From: Chrysochromulina tobinii
Lineage: Eukaryota > Haptophyta > Prymnesiales > Chrysochromulinaceae
NCBI GenBank assembly: GCA_001275005.1
Contig: JWZX01001139.1
Coordinates: 1 to 22,066, forward strand
DNA length: 22,066 bases
Direction of reading: 5' to 3'
Position 1 is the first letter of the stretch; every line of letters starts with the position of its first letter. A program made the position numbers and the translations under genes. The notes under the pieces were generated by a model, which ran no database searches, was not told the origin of the DNA, and was given only the letters and a program-made list of their open reading frames with translations. Shown piece by piece: positions 1 through 8,026 of the stretch.

Positions 1-240
1 GGGGCGGGGGCGAGGGCGGCGGCGGTCTGGGAGTTGGAGGTGAAAATCCACCTACGGGCGCGGGCGGGAGTGGCGGCGGTGTCGAAGGCGGTGGAGGAGA
101 TGGAGACGGAGGTGGCGGCGAGGGTGATGGCGGCGGTGGCGAGGGCGAGGGCGGCGGAGATGGAGGTGGCGGCGAGGGCGGCGGCGGACGAGGCGGTGAG
201 GAAGGCGGCGATGGAAGCGATGGCGGAGGGTCACCCGATG
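1..240 (-). repeat. Low-complexity Ser-Pro coding repeat at the left edge
   Basis: On the minus strand this encodes PPSPPSSPPRPPPPSPPPPSP-type sequence at the visible C-terminal end of the glycoside-hydrolase-like protein. The plus strand shows a spurious Ala/Glu/Met-rich frame. Confidence 0.9.
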
Positions 241-3200
241 CACCGTGCTTGATCACGCGCACCATCGAGACGCACAGAGGCTGCGGAAGGCCCGATAGGT
301 CGAACGCTCGCACTTCGAAGTCAAAGGAGCGATTCGAGCCCAACGGCCGTACCGGTAGCTGCGAGGCCACAAATGTGACCGTCTTGAGCTGACCGTCGCC
401 CACTGTGCGGATCGGGAAGCCGACGAGCGTGGGCGCGCCACCCGCGGCGGCGGTGTGTGCCTGGGTGAGGCGAACTGAGCCGACAAGGACATCGAAGAAG
501 CTCACCTTGACGACAGCGCCCCGCAGCGGGCGCGGGGGGGAGAAGACGAAGGCACGGTCGAGTGTAAACCCGATGACTCCACGCGGCGCCGTTCGCGCGA
601 TCCAATCGTAGGGCGCGCCGCCGGCGGTACCCACGCCATCGGTGCCCCAAAAGGGCACCGAATTGCCTGAAGGCGTCTGCGTGATGCGCGCGTCGCGAAA
701 GGTGACTACGCCGTCGATCACAGTGGGGGGCTGATCGCGCTGGTACAGCCAACGCTCCATGTTTGCCACCGCACCCGCTCGTCTCAGATGCTCTAGCCAC
801 TCAAAATGCGTCGAGGCGAGGAAGCAAAAGGCGTCCGGCGCGTCCGCGACGGTGCGTCCGAGCTCGAGCGCCACATAGGCAAAGATGGAGGGGTTGACAA
901 TGGTGGCCGAGGCGAGGAGGTAGTTGACGCGCATCTGGAGCACGCGCATCGAGCTCATCAAGTACCGGTAAGGGAACGAAGCGATCGAGCCCCAGCGTGC
1001 GGTGCCGTTGAGGATGGGCGCCGTAGCGTTCCATGCGCCCCCGCGCTCTGCTGGCGAGTGCGTCATCCATTCGCTCGACCATTGTCCCTCATACTCTTCA
1101 TTCTCTTCGCCCAGCATCCCACCGCCCATATGGACGCCCGCCGTCTCGTTGAAGATGACGTACTCGTTCGCCCAGAAGCTCTCGAACGACTGGCTGCTGA
1201 ACAGGTGCGGCAGCTGATACCAGTAATGCTCGACGAAGCCGTTGCGAAAGCCAAAGCCGAGGGAGAGCCCATAGCGCGACTCGCCGCCCATGAGCACTTT
1301 AGACTCGACAGCCGCGCAGACATTCTTCCAAGCGTCGAGGCGCTGACGCACGTGAGGATAGACCAGAGTTCCGTTGATGGCATACGACGCGGGATCGTAG
1401 TTCGGGTCGTAGATCGGGTACGTCGGCCCCTTGGGCCCAATGTACTCATCGCCGTACGAAGAGGATGCGTAGCCCGCGTACATCACGACGACGGTGTCAT
1501 TCTGGCAGAGGCGGGTGGCTTGGAGCGCAGAAAGGAACGCAAGGTACCGTGAGTGGAAGTACGGATGAGCTGGGTCGTACGAGCCGCCCTCCTCAGAATT
1601 CTCAGTGTAGCGCGTGGTGAGGTTCCGACCCGCCAGGTAGGTCGGTGCGGACGGGATGTGTGAAGTCAGGATGCGCAGCTCCACCTTCCAGCCGCGCCGC
1701 GCGGCCTCGGCGACATTCGCATGGATCGGCGCGAAGTTGTACACCCCCTCGGCCGGCTCCAGCTGCTTCCACATAGCCCACATCGCGAAGACAGGCGTCA
1801 CAGTGAAGGGCATCGTGGTCGTGGGCGGGAGGGCCATGGCCGATGGGCCGCCAAAGGGCATTTCGCTGTCGGGCCACTGGCTGTTCCACGTCTTGGGTGG
1901 CATGGGCACGTAGCCAAAGCAGCGCTGCATCGCGACTAGTCCCAAAGGCGACGGCGCCATGTCGGGCGGCAGGCCCCAGTCGTAGCCGCGTACCTAATGA
2001 GGGAGGCAATCATCCTAATGAGGGGGCCATCGTCCTAATGAGGGGGGGCATAGGCCCCAATCGTAGCCTCGTACCGTCGTGTTCGGCGTGTCGTGCCACT
2101 GGTCGGGGACCACATTGGCATACGTCTGCGCCGCCTCGATGGCCGTGCAGCCATCGAAGGCGGATGCTTGGGCAAGCTGATCGTGACGCCCATGGCACGA
2201 AAAGTTGCCAAACCAGGCTGTTGGCCAAACCTCGTCTCCCGGATTGACCAGCAGAGTGTGCGGCGGCCACAATGGCGGCGGCGCCGGCGGCGACGGCGGC
2301 GGCGGCGGCGGAGCGGGCACCTGCTTTGCCCACGTCACGCCGCCCATCCAGTTGCCGTTGCCCACCCACATTGACATGCGCGGACACGTACCAAACGGCT
2401 GGCTATACGAGTATGAGTAAGACATCAGGTGGCACTCTCCGTTCCAGTACCCAAAGAAGGCGTAGGAACACGTGGCAGACGTGCGGCATGCCTCGCGGCA
2501 CAGCCACGGGTTCGGCGTCCCCGCTCGCGGCGTTTGACCCCGAAGGACGCCCGAGCCACCCGTGCTCGTCTGCGCGCCGCTGGGAAGAAAGTAGACGGTG
2601 ACGTGCGTGCCCGCTCCCGTGTGCGAGCCGGGCCAGTCGCACATACAGACGTTTACACCGTTGGGGCCGCAGGTCGCACCGCCGTTGTACGCCGGGAAGC
2701 CGTCTACTGTGCTCGCGACGCGGCCAGTCGGGGTACAGCCCGCAGCGCAGCCCGTCGCACTGGTAAGGATGCTCATCGTGAACTCCTGGGGGGGCATCGG
2801 GGGCGGCGGCGAGGGAGGCGGTGGCGTGGGCGGCGGCATGGGTACGTTCTTGACGAAGGTGATGCCCCCCTGCATCCCGCTGCCCGTCTGTGAGCCCACC
2901 CAATGACTCGCGCGCGGGCACGAGCCACCTCCCGCGATGTATGACACGTCCCACGAGAACAGGTGACAGAAGCCCGACCAATAGCCAAAGAATGCAAAGT
3001 TGCAGCCGCCCAAGCCGAAGCTGCCCGCGGTGCGGCAGGCCTCGCGGCAGCGCGTCGGATCCGCCGTGTTCTTCAGGAGGCGGTTGGTCACGTCGGCTGT
3101 GGTGCATGCGCTGTAGCCCCACGATGCCGCGTTTGGCGAGTCGGAGCACGCCCCTGTCGCGGTGAAGTAGACGGTGATCTGCTGCCCGCCCTGCTGCATC

Positions 3201-3475
3201 GAATTGGAGGCGCTCGGGTACTTTGGGGCACCGTTCACCCACGTTCCGGGCCAATCGCACGAGCAGATGTTGATGCCGCCGCTGCAGCTGGAGCCACCCG
3301 TGTACGAGCTAACAGCTGGCTGGAAAGAGGCTGCAGCCACCTGCGCGCCGACGACGGTAGAAGCCGTCGAGCAGCCGGATGGACAGCCCGTGTTGTCGGT
3401 GAGGACGCCGATGGTCACCTGAACCGTCTGCGCCGTGGCGAGGCGGAGAAGGCCCGCGAGCAAGGGGAGCAGCAT
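1..3475 (-). CDS. Secreted multidomain protein: two Cys-rich modules, Pro-rich linkers, glycoside-hydrolase-like region (3' partial)
   Basis: Exons on the minus strand are 3475-2075 and 1993 to the left edge. The 81-bp intron between them joins in phase 0, giving at least 1131 residues with no stop before the window ends. Residues 1-16 form a signal peptide. Two related Cys-rich modules follow (about 17-209 and 231-386). Each has a CxCDWPG motif, a CREACRT motif, FFGYW then CHL, and a CPR...WVG end, suggesting PAN/WSC-like binding modules. Proline-rich linkers (about 211-229 and 387-406) separate them. From about residue 530 there is W-x-LEPAEGVYNF followed by a GW-K-VELRI strand, which resembles the first strands of a TIM-barrel glycoside hydrolase (GH42-like or DUF4832-like). 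This assignment is by motif only. The C-terminal part visible here becomes pherophorin-like PPSPPPP from about residue 1052. Probably a cell-surface or extracellular carbohydrate-active protein. It is head-to-head with the SURNod19 gene, 171 bp away. Confidence 0.8.
1994..2074 (-). other. Spliceosomal intron, 81 bp, with three tandem acceptor-like repeats
   Basis: Read on the minus strand it begins GTACGAGG and ends CCTCATTAG. Splicing joins PNTT to VRGYDWGLPPD in phase 0 and removes an in-frame TAG. The first 23 bases copy the start of the downstream exon with two mismatches. The block CCTCATTAG occurs three times at 21-bp spacing, ending at 2036, 2015 and 1994, and only the last acceptor leaves an open frame. 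The reading frame supports the boundaries, but no transcript was available. Confidence 0.85.
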
Positions 3476-3646
3476 CCCTCTGCTGACCCCTGTGGATCCC
3501 TCTGCTCGTGGTGCTGCATCCGAAGAGCTGTGCCCTTCCTCGTGAAGCGAAGCCTTTTTCTACTACCGGGTACTTGTACACGGTATTGCGTGTGACACTT
3601 CTCCGAAAATTCACGCGTTATTTCCCAAGTTTCGTCACACGCTCGC
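3476..3646. promoter_or_regulatory. Divergent intergenic region (171 bp) between two secreted-protein genes
   Basis: It separates the start codons of the minus-strand multidomain gene and the plus-strand SURNod19 gene, so both promoters and 5' UTRs must fit within or overlap this stretch. It is less GC-rich than its flanks near 3550-3640. I see no clear TATA box. A GTACTTGTAC inverted element lies at about 3569-3578. Functional assignment is inferred from position only. Confidence 0.45.
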
Positions 3647-6516
3647 ATGGCCATGCTCGCGTCTGTCACGGCCGCCCTTGGCGTTGGCCAGATGAACCCC
3701 ATCCCTGGCGGCTACCGAATCGGCAACGCCCTTCCCGGCTACGAAAGCAAGCAGTGGTCGTTCCGCGGCTCATTCTTCGAGGTCAGGACGGCCGAGATGG
3801 AAACGCGATACTCCGAAGTATTCTGGACCTCGCTGCCGGACGTGCCGCTGCCCGCGGACATTGTCGCCAAGTTCAAGGACAAGAATATTGTCATCTCTGG
3901 GTTCGAGGTAGACGTTAAGCGCATGAACAACAAGACGGGCGTGGAGGAGTCGGTGCCCGTTTTTGAGAGCTATAATCACCACTATGGGCCGGCGCTCGTG
4001 TCGTCGTATGCTGAGATGGATCGGGATGAATTCGGCCAGCCCACAGGCCCAAACCACGGGCATGGCAAGTCCATTCTGTTTCGTGTCAAGCCCGGGGCTA
4101 CCCCCCCACCCGACGCCAAACTCGTCGAGAACTTTGTGCACGGCAACGGGAACGAGCACCGCCAGATGTACCACGGCACCTCGGCAGGGTTCGGCCAGCT
4201 CATCTACTCGCCGGCGAACTTCTCGATGGTCGCGATGCAGATCAACACCAACTTCAACGGCTCGGGCATCCCCGGCGGCCCCCTGCCCCAATTCTCCCGG
4301 GAGCACGCGCCACCTGCTACCAAGTGGAATCCACTCTTTGAATGCCCTTGCACCTCGCGCATCTCGAAGCAGCTCGGCAGCTTGAGCTCGCAGCTCGGCG
4401 GCTCGTGCGCCAAGCTGCCCTATGCCGCGGCCGATTGCTTTGCCGGCGCAGCCCAGGCTTTTGGCGAGGCGACCCTCACCAAGAATGTCAGCGTCTCGTC
4501 TGCGGAGCTGTCGCCTGGATGCACGGTTGCGCGCGTGGCGGAGGGCAGCGACGACCTCGCGGTGACTTGGAATCAGAATCTGAAGTCAACGGTGCCTTGC
4601 AGCGGCCGCGGCGGCGGCGCTGTGACGAGCGCCGCGGGCCACACCAAGGACCTCGTGGACATGCGCGTCGAGGTCGACGCCATCGCAGCTTTGGTGACGA
4701 TCACATTGGCCGGCCCTTCGGCGGTGTGGTTTGGCGTCGGGTTCAACGCGTCGGCCATGCAAGACGAGCCGTACGCGATCATAGTAGAGGCGACGGACTC
4801 CGAGCCTCACATATCGGGCACCGTCTCTGAGCGCAAGCTCGCCGACCATGCGCCTGGGACTGCCCTGCCCCCCTCCATCAAGCTCATTAGCAGCTCGGTG
4901 AGCTCGGGAGTGAGGACATTGATTACCTCGGATGGCCTCTGTGATTGCCTCGGACTGCCACTGAGTGCGTCGGATGACCACTTGTGGCGTCTGATTGCAG
5001 GTGAGCTCTGGAGTGAGGACTGTGCTTCTCCAGCGCGAGCTTCGCGGCGCATCCCCGGACTATTACAGCTTCTCTCTCGCGAGCGCGACGATCCCGTTCA
5101 TCAACGCTGTGGGGAGCACGCCCAGCTTCCAGCAGCACAAGCAGCGCAACACCGCCACGCTTCGGCTCGTACCAACTTCGCCCGCACACCCAAGCTGCCT
5201 CTGCGCGGGAGCCGAAGGAACCATCGACGGCTACCACCTGAACGCGAACTGCGTCGGGGAGCCTCTGAGTGACCTCCTCTTGACCAACAACCCGACCTGC
5301 CAGGTGAGTACGTACGTCGGAGGCCTCGCATGCTGCCGCCACGGCACCTTCCTCCTCGATGCTGAGCAGGCTGTGCCGGAGTACGTCGACCGCACCTTCT
5401 TCCGCTTCCGATTCTACTACGAGGAGCTCCAGGTGCGATTGCCACTGATTGCCATTGATTGCCATTGCTTGCCATTGATTGCCATTGATTGCCATTGATT
5501 GCCATTGATTGCCATTGATTGCCATGGATTGCCATGGATTGCCATGGATTGCCATTGATTGCCATTGATTGCCATTGATTGCCATTGATTGCCATGGATT
5601 GCCATTGATTGCCATTGATTGCCATTGATTGCCATTGATTGCCATTGATTGCCATTGATTGCCATTGATTGCCATTGATTGCCATTGATTGCCATCAGAG
5701 CTCCAGGTGAGATTGCCACGGTTTGCGTCTGATGGCCACAAATTGCCACTGAGTGCCACTGAGTGCCACTGATTGCGTCGGATTGCCACAAATTGCCACT
5801 GAGAGCCGCCACGTGCATGCAGCCCACCACGCGCCCTATCTACCATGTCGAGTGGGCGGCCAACGGCTGCGACAGCGGCATCACAGGGCCCTCTTCCTTT
5901 CATTGCACGCACATCGAGTTCGACGTGATGCCGAATGCGAGCAGCACGACGTTCCAGCAGTCGTTCCAATCCACCTTTGCCGCGGGCATGATGCTTGCGG
6001 ACTCGTGCCCGATGACATCGTCGCAGTGCATGGATCGCTCTAAGGTGGGGCCTGGCGGCATCGAGCTGGTGATGGCGGCCGCTCACTGCCACGCGCCCAA
6101 CTGCATCCGTCAGGTGCGTATGACTGATGGCCACTGATGGCCACTGATGGCCACTGATGACTGATGACCATGAGCAGAGATGACTGATCGCCACTAATCG
6201 CCGTTGGTGGCCACTGATGGCCGCTAGTTGCATTGGCCACTGATGGCCGCTGATTGCATGCATGCAGGAGCTTTGGAATGTGGACACCAACGAGCTGCTC
6301 TGCGCGGGCGTACCGGTACATGGCGCGAGCGAGCAGCTGTACGACGAGGAGGGATACCTGTTCTCGCCACCCTGCCTGTGGGGAACCGACGAGGGCCTCA
6401 AGGCGCCGCCCAAGCTCGCGCTCAACACGACGCTGCGTATGGTAACCATCTTCGACAACCATTACTACCACGCTGGCCAGATGGGCATCTGGCAGATGAA
6501 GGCCGCGTTCGCTTGA
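3647..6516 (+). CDS. Secreted SURNod19-family protein with inserted DOMON domain
   Basis: Exons are 3647-4897, 5001-5432, 5823-6113 and 6268-6516, all joined in phase 0 at GT-AG introns, giving 740 residues. The start is the first ATG after a stop, followed by a short hydrophobic signal-like segment. SURNod19 hallmarks are seen in order: VFESYNHHYG (around 105-114; plant members have ETYLHHW), an ECPC motif near 232, YVGGLACCRHG (522 on; plants have GGL-CC), HVEW then a C-x-H-x-EFDV block, AAAHCHAP near 648, LWNVDTNELLCAGVPVHG, and a final HAGQMGIW near the C-terminus. A DOMON-like beta-sandwich lies between the ECPC and GGLACC motifs (about 290-475), with VWFGVGFNASAM and a closing VGSTPSFQQHKQR. 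DOMON domains bind haem or sugars, but the ligand here is unknown. Plant Nod19 proteins are stress-induced and poorly understood. Likely extracellular. Confidence 0.88.
4898..5000 (+). other. Spliceosomal intron 1 of the SURNod19/DOMON gene, 103 bp
   Basis: It starts GTGAGCTCGGGAG and ends GATTGCAG. Removing it joins ISSS to VSSGVRTVLL within the DOMON domain, phase 0. Its first 20 bases match the first 20 bases of exon 2 (5001-5020) at 19 positions, so read-through translation would repeat VSSGVRT. Degenerate GATGGCC, GATTGCC and TGCCACTGA units fill the interior. Confidence 0.85.
5433..5822 (+). other. Spliceosomal intron 2 of the SURNod19/DOMON gene, 390 bp, minisatellite-filled
   Basis: Donor CAG|GTGCGATT and acceptor TGCATGCAG|CCC. 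Removal joins YYEELQ to PTTRPIYHVEW in phase 0, which restores the SURNod19 order. The intron holds a 25-copy decamer array, then a second copy of the exon-2 end plus donor (5698-5719), then about 100 bp of degenerate decamers. The internal CAG|GTGAG at 5706/5707 could act as an alternative or recursive splice site. Confidence 0.85.
5441..5695 (+). repeat. Decamer minisatellite, consensus GCCATTGATT, 25 tandem copies
   Basis: Twenty-five uninterrupted 10-bp units run from 5441 to 5690, followed by a partial GCCAT. Variants are GCCACTGATT (unit 1), GCCATTGCTT (unit 3) and four GCCATGGATT units. The period gives no stops in several frames, so long spurious ORFs appear on both strands (for example repeated NGNQWQSMAI on the minus strand). 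It lies entirely within an intron. Confidence 0.97.
6114..6267 (+). other. Spliceosomal intron 3 of the SURNod19/DOMON gene, 154 bp
   Basis: Donor CAG|GTGCGTATG and acceptor GCATGCATGCAG|GAG. Splicing joins APNCIRQ to ELWNVDTNELL in phase 0. It is almost entirely TGATGGCCAC-type units, four of them near-perfect at 6122-6157. The 3' end shares GCATGCAG with intron 2. Confidence 0.85.
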
Positions 6517-7017
6517 GTCCGCGCGCGCAAACTCAGACTTTCAGTTTGTCGAACGAGGACCCGCGAGAGATTTTCAACCTTACATGAGTGAGGGGGGATC
6601 GCCACAGGCTCGGGTTCCGCGGCGTTGACTCCGTTTAACTCTCTCCCTGACTCCCAGGGGGGTCTGCTACCGTTCTCCGCCGTCGCTCTAAGTTACGCTC
6701 AAAATTTGTGCCTCGCGGTGAGTGCACGCGCGGCCCGCCACTATGTTGAAACATCATAGGTGGGTAACTATCGTAAGTGTTGAAACCGCCTCCGCCTCCG
6801 CACACACCGCCAAGCGCGCCCGGCCCCCCTCGCCCTCCAGAAGGTCGGGAAGGTCGCAAAATCTCGCGCAGCCCCGCAGCACTGAGCACACACGACACGC
6901 TCCTACTGAGACAGTCCCACACACGAAATCGCATCAGACGAGGCGCTCTTCTGGTCCGTGACAGGATGACTGAAGCTGGGCAGAATTGTGCAACGGGGCC
7001 TTCTTGATTTGGGTGCC
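6517..7017. other. Intergenic gap, 501 bp, between convergent genes
   Basis: It lies between the 3' ends of the SURNod19 gene and the PLAC8 gene and should hold both 3' UTRs. The ORFs here are short, overlap on opposite strands and show no recognisable motif. I see no repeat array and no clear polyadenylation signal. Confidence 0.6.
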
Positions 7018-7857
7018 TCAAGCGAGCGGACCGTGTGCTGGCCGGAGCTCAACGATGCGACGTTTCTCCTTGAGCTCATGGTACATGAGGCAGAAGGTGC
7101 AGGGGGCGGTGCACGGGCAGCACATCTGCCAGAAGGGGTCGTCGCACGGCCCCGGCGACGCCGACGACTTATTCAGAGCGACTGCGGTTGCCTTAAGCAT
7201 GTTGGCGTCGTAGATGCACCACGTCTTATCGGGGCAGGTGACCATGCCGATGCACAGGCCGATGGGGATGCCTGACACTTGCAGATACGTCAGTAGGTTC
7301 TGGATCTGCGAGGGGCAGTTGAAGAAGTTGGGCGCCGGCTGACGCTCCCTCGTGCCCACCATGACTTGATCGCCGATCATGTCCCCCATATCGCAGACGG
7401 CGCAGCAGTGGCAGAAGGTGACGTAGAGGCAGCCGGGAAGAGGTTGAGATAAGCAGCTGTACGTCTCGCCCCACGACTCGCTGCCGTTGCCGGCCTGAAT
7501 GCTGGACAGCTGCCGTGGCGCATTCATTATGGCGTTTTGGGCGTAGTTTTGAACGTAGTAGGAGTTGCTCACGGGAACGGCCATCACGATCGCGGGAGAA
7601 TGCTGGGCACCCTTCAAGATCTGGATGTCGTCCATCACGGCCGGCACCGGAGCGGCGCTGCTGATGGGGGCACCGAATGCTATGCCCGGCTGGGCGTGCA
7701 CAACTGGCGGGGCTGGGTTCACGTGGAAAAGCTGGCCGGGCCGGAGGCCGGCGGGGACCGTGACATTCATGAACTGCCCGTCGACTTCGACGGTCAGCTG
7801 ATTCCCACCGTAGACGCCCTGGGGGACAATGACCTGGATCAAGCCATGATCTGCCAT
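7018..7857 (-). CDS. PLAC8-family cysteine-rich protein
   Basis: Intronless, 279 residues from the ATG at 7857. A longer frame exists upstream but opens with GTG, so I chose the ATG (MADHGLIQ). The N-terminal 50 residues contain VTVPAGLRPGQLFHV, a short motif of the type VPxGxxPGQxFxV. The PLAC8 core starts at about residue 129 with WGETYSCL, then GCLYVTFCHCCAVCDMGD (142-159) and the closing CCPCTAPCTFCLMYHELKEKR (246-266). Known PLAC8 members have CxxxxCPC-type Cys clusters, often in membrane-associated proteins affecting organ size or metal handling in plants, but many have no known job. The function here is unassigned. It is head-to-head with the secreted protein at 8027. Confidence 0.85.
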   Translation of the reverse strand: MADHGLIQVIVPQGVYGGNQLTVEVDGQFMNVTVPAGLRPGQLFHVNPAPPVVHAQPGIAFGAPISSAAPVPAVMDDIQILKGAQHSPAIVMAVPVSNSYYVQNYAQNAIMNAPRQLSSIQAGNGSESWGETYSCLSQPLPGCLYVTFCHCCAVCDMGDMIGDQVMVGTRERQPAPNFFNCPSQIQNLLTYLQVSGIPIGLCIGMVTCPDKTWCIYDANMLKATAVALNKSSASPGPCDDPFWQMCCPCTAPCTFCLMYHELKEKRRIVELRPAHGPLA

Positions 7858-8026
7858 GGTGCACCGCCTCTGCAACTCATGCGCCACTATCTGCGCCACT
7901 GCGTGAATTAGAATCGGCGTGAATGCACCACGGGCACCTCACAACAACCCCGACTCTTCCACCCAAGCATGAACCGAGCACTCCTGGCCCTGAGAAGGGA
8001 CTACGGTAGACGTGAAAAATCAGCCG
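7858..8026. promoter_or_regulatory. Divergent intergenic region (169 bp)
   Basis: It separates the ATG of the PLAC8 gene (minus) from the ATG of the secreted protein (plus). It is the shortest of four head-to-head spacers in the window. There is no obvious TATA box. A near-repeat of TGCGCCACT(A/G) occurs twice at about 7880-7901. The promoter role is inferred from layout. Confidence 0.4.

Noticed and set aside
34-252. Plus-strand ORF rich in Ala, Glu and Met at the left edge
   Set aside because: Complement of the Ser-Pro coding tract, which continues a long coherent minus-strand protein.
806-1552. Plus-strand 248-aa ORF and several 90-160 aa minus-strand ORFs over 253-2009
   Set aside because: All are out of frame with the spliced minus-strand exon, which gives the only non-repetitive, domain-like protein.
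5302-5310. CAG|GTGAGT donor-like site inside exon 2 of the SURNod19 gene
   Set aside because: Reading through gives TCQVSTYVGGLACC, which matches the family, so it is probably not used as a donor.
5441-5695. CRISPR-like regular repeat
   Set aside because: Units are contiguous 10-mers with no spacers, inside a spliceosomal intron of a eukaryotic gene.
4923-6458. Long minus-strand ORF (511 aa) full of NGNQWQSMAI repeats
   Set aside because: It is the reverse reading of the intron decamer array plus antisense of SURNod19 exons. A 30-bp multiple of the decamer keeps the frame open by itself. No domain is visible.
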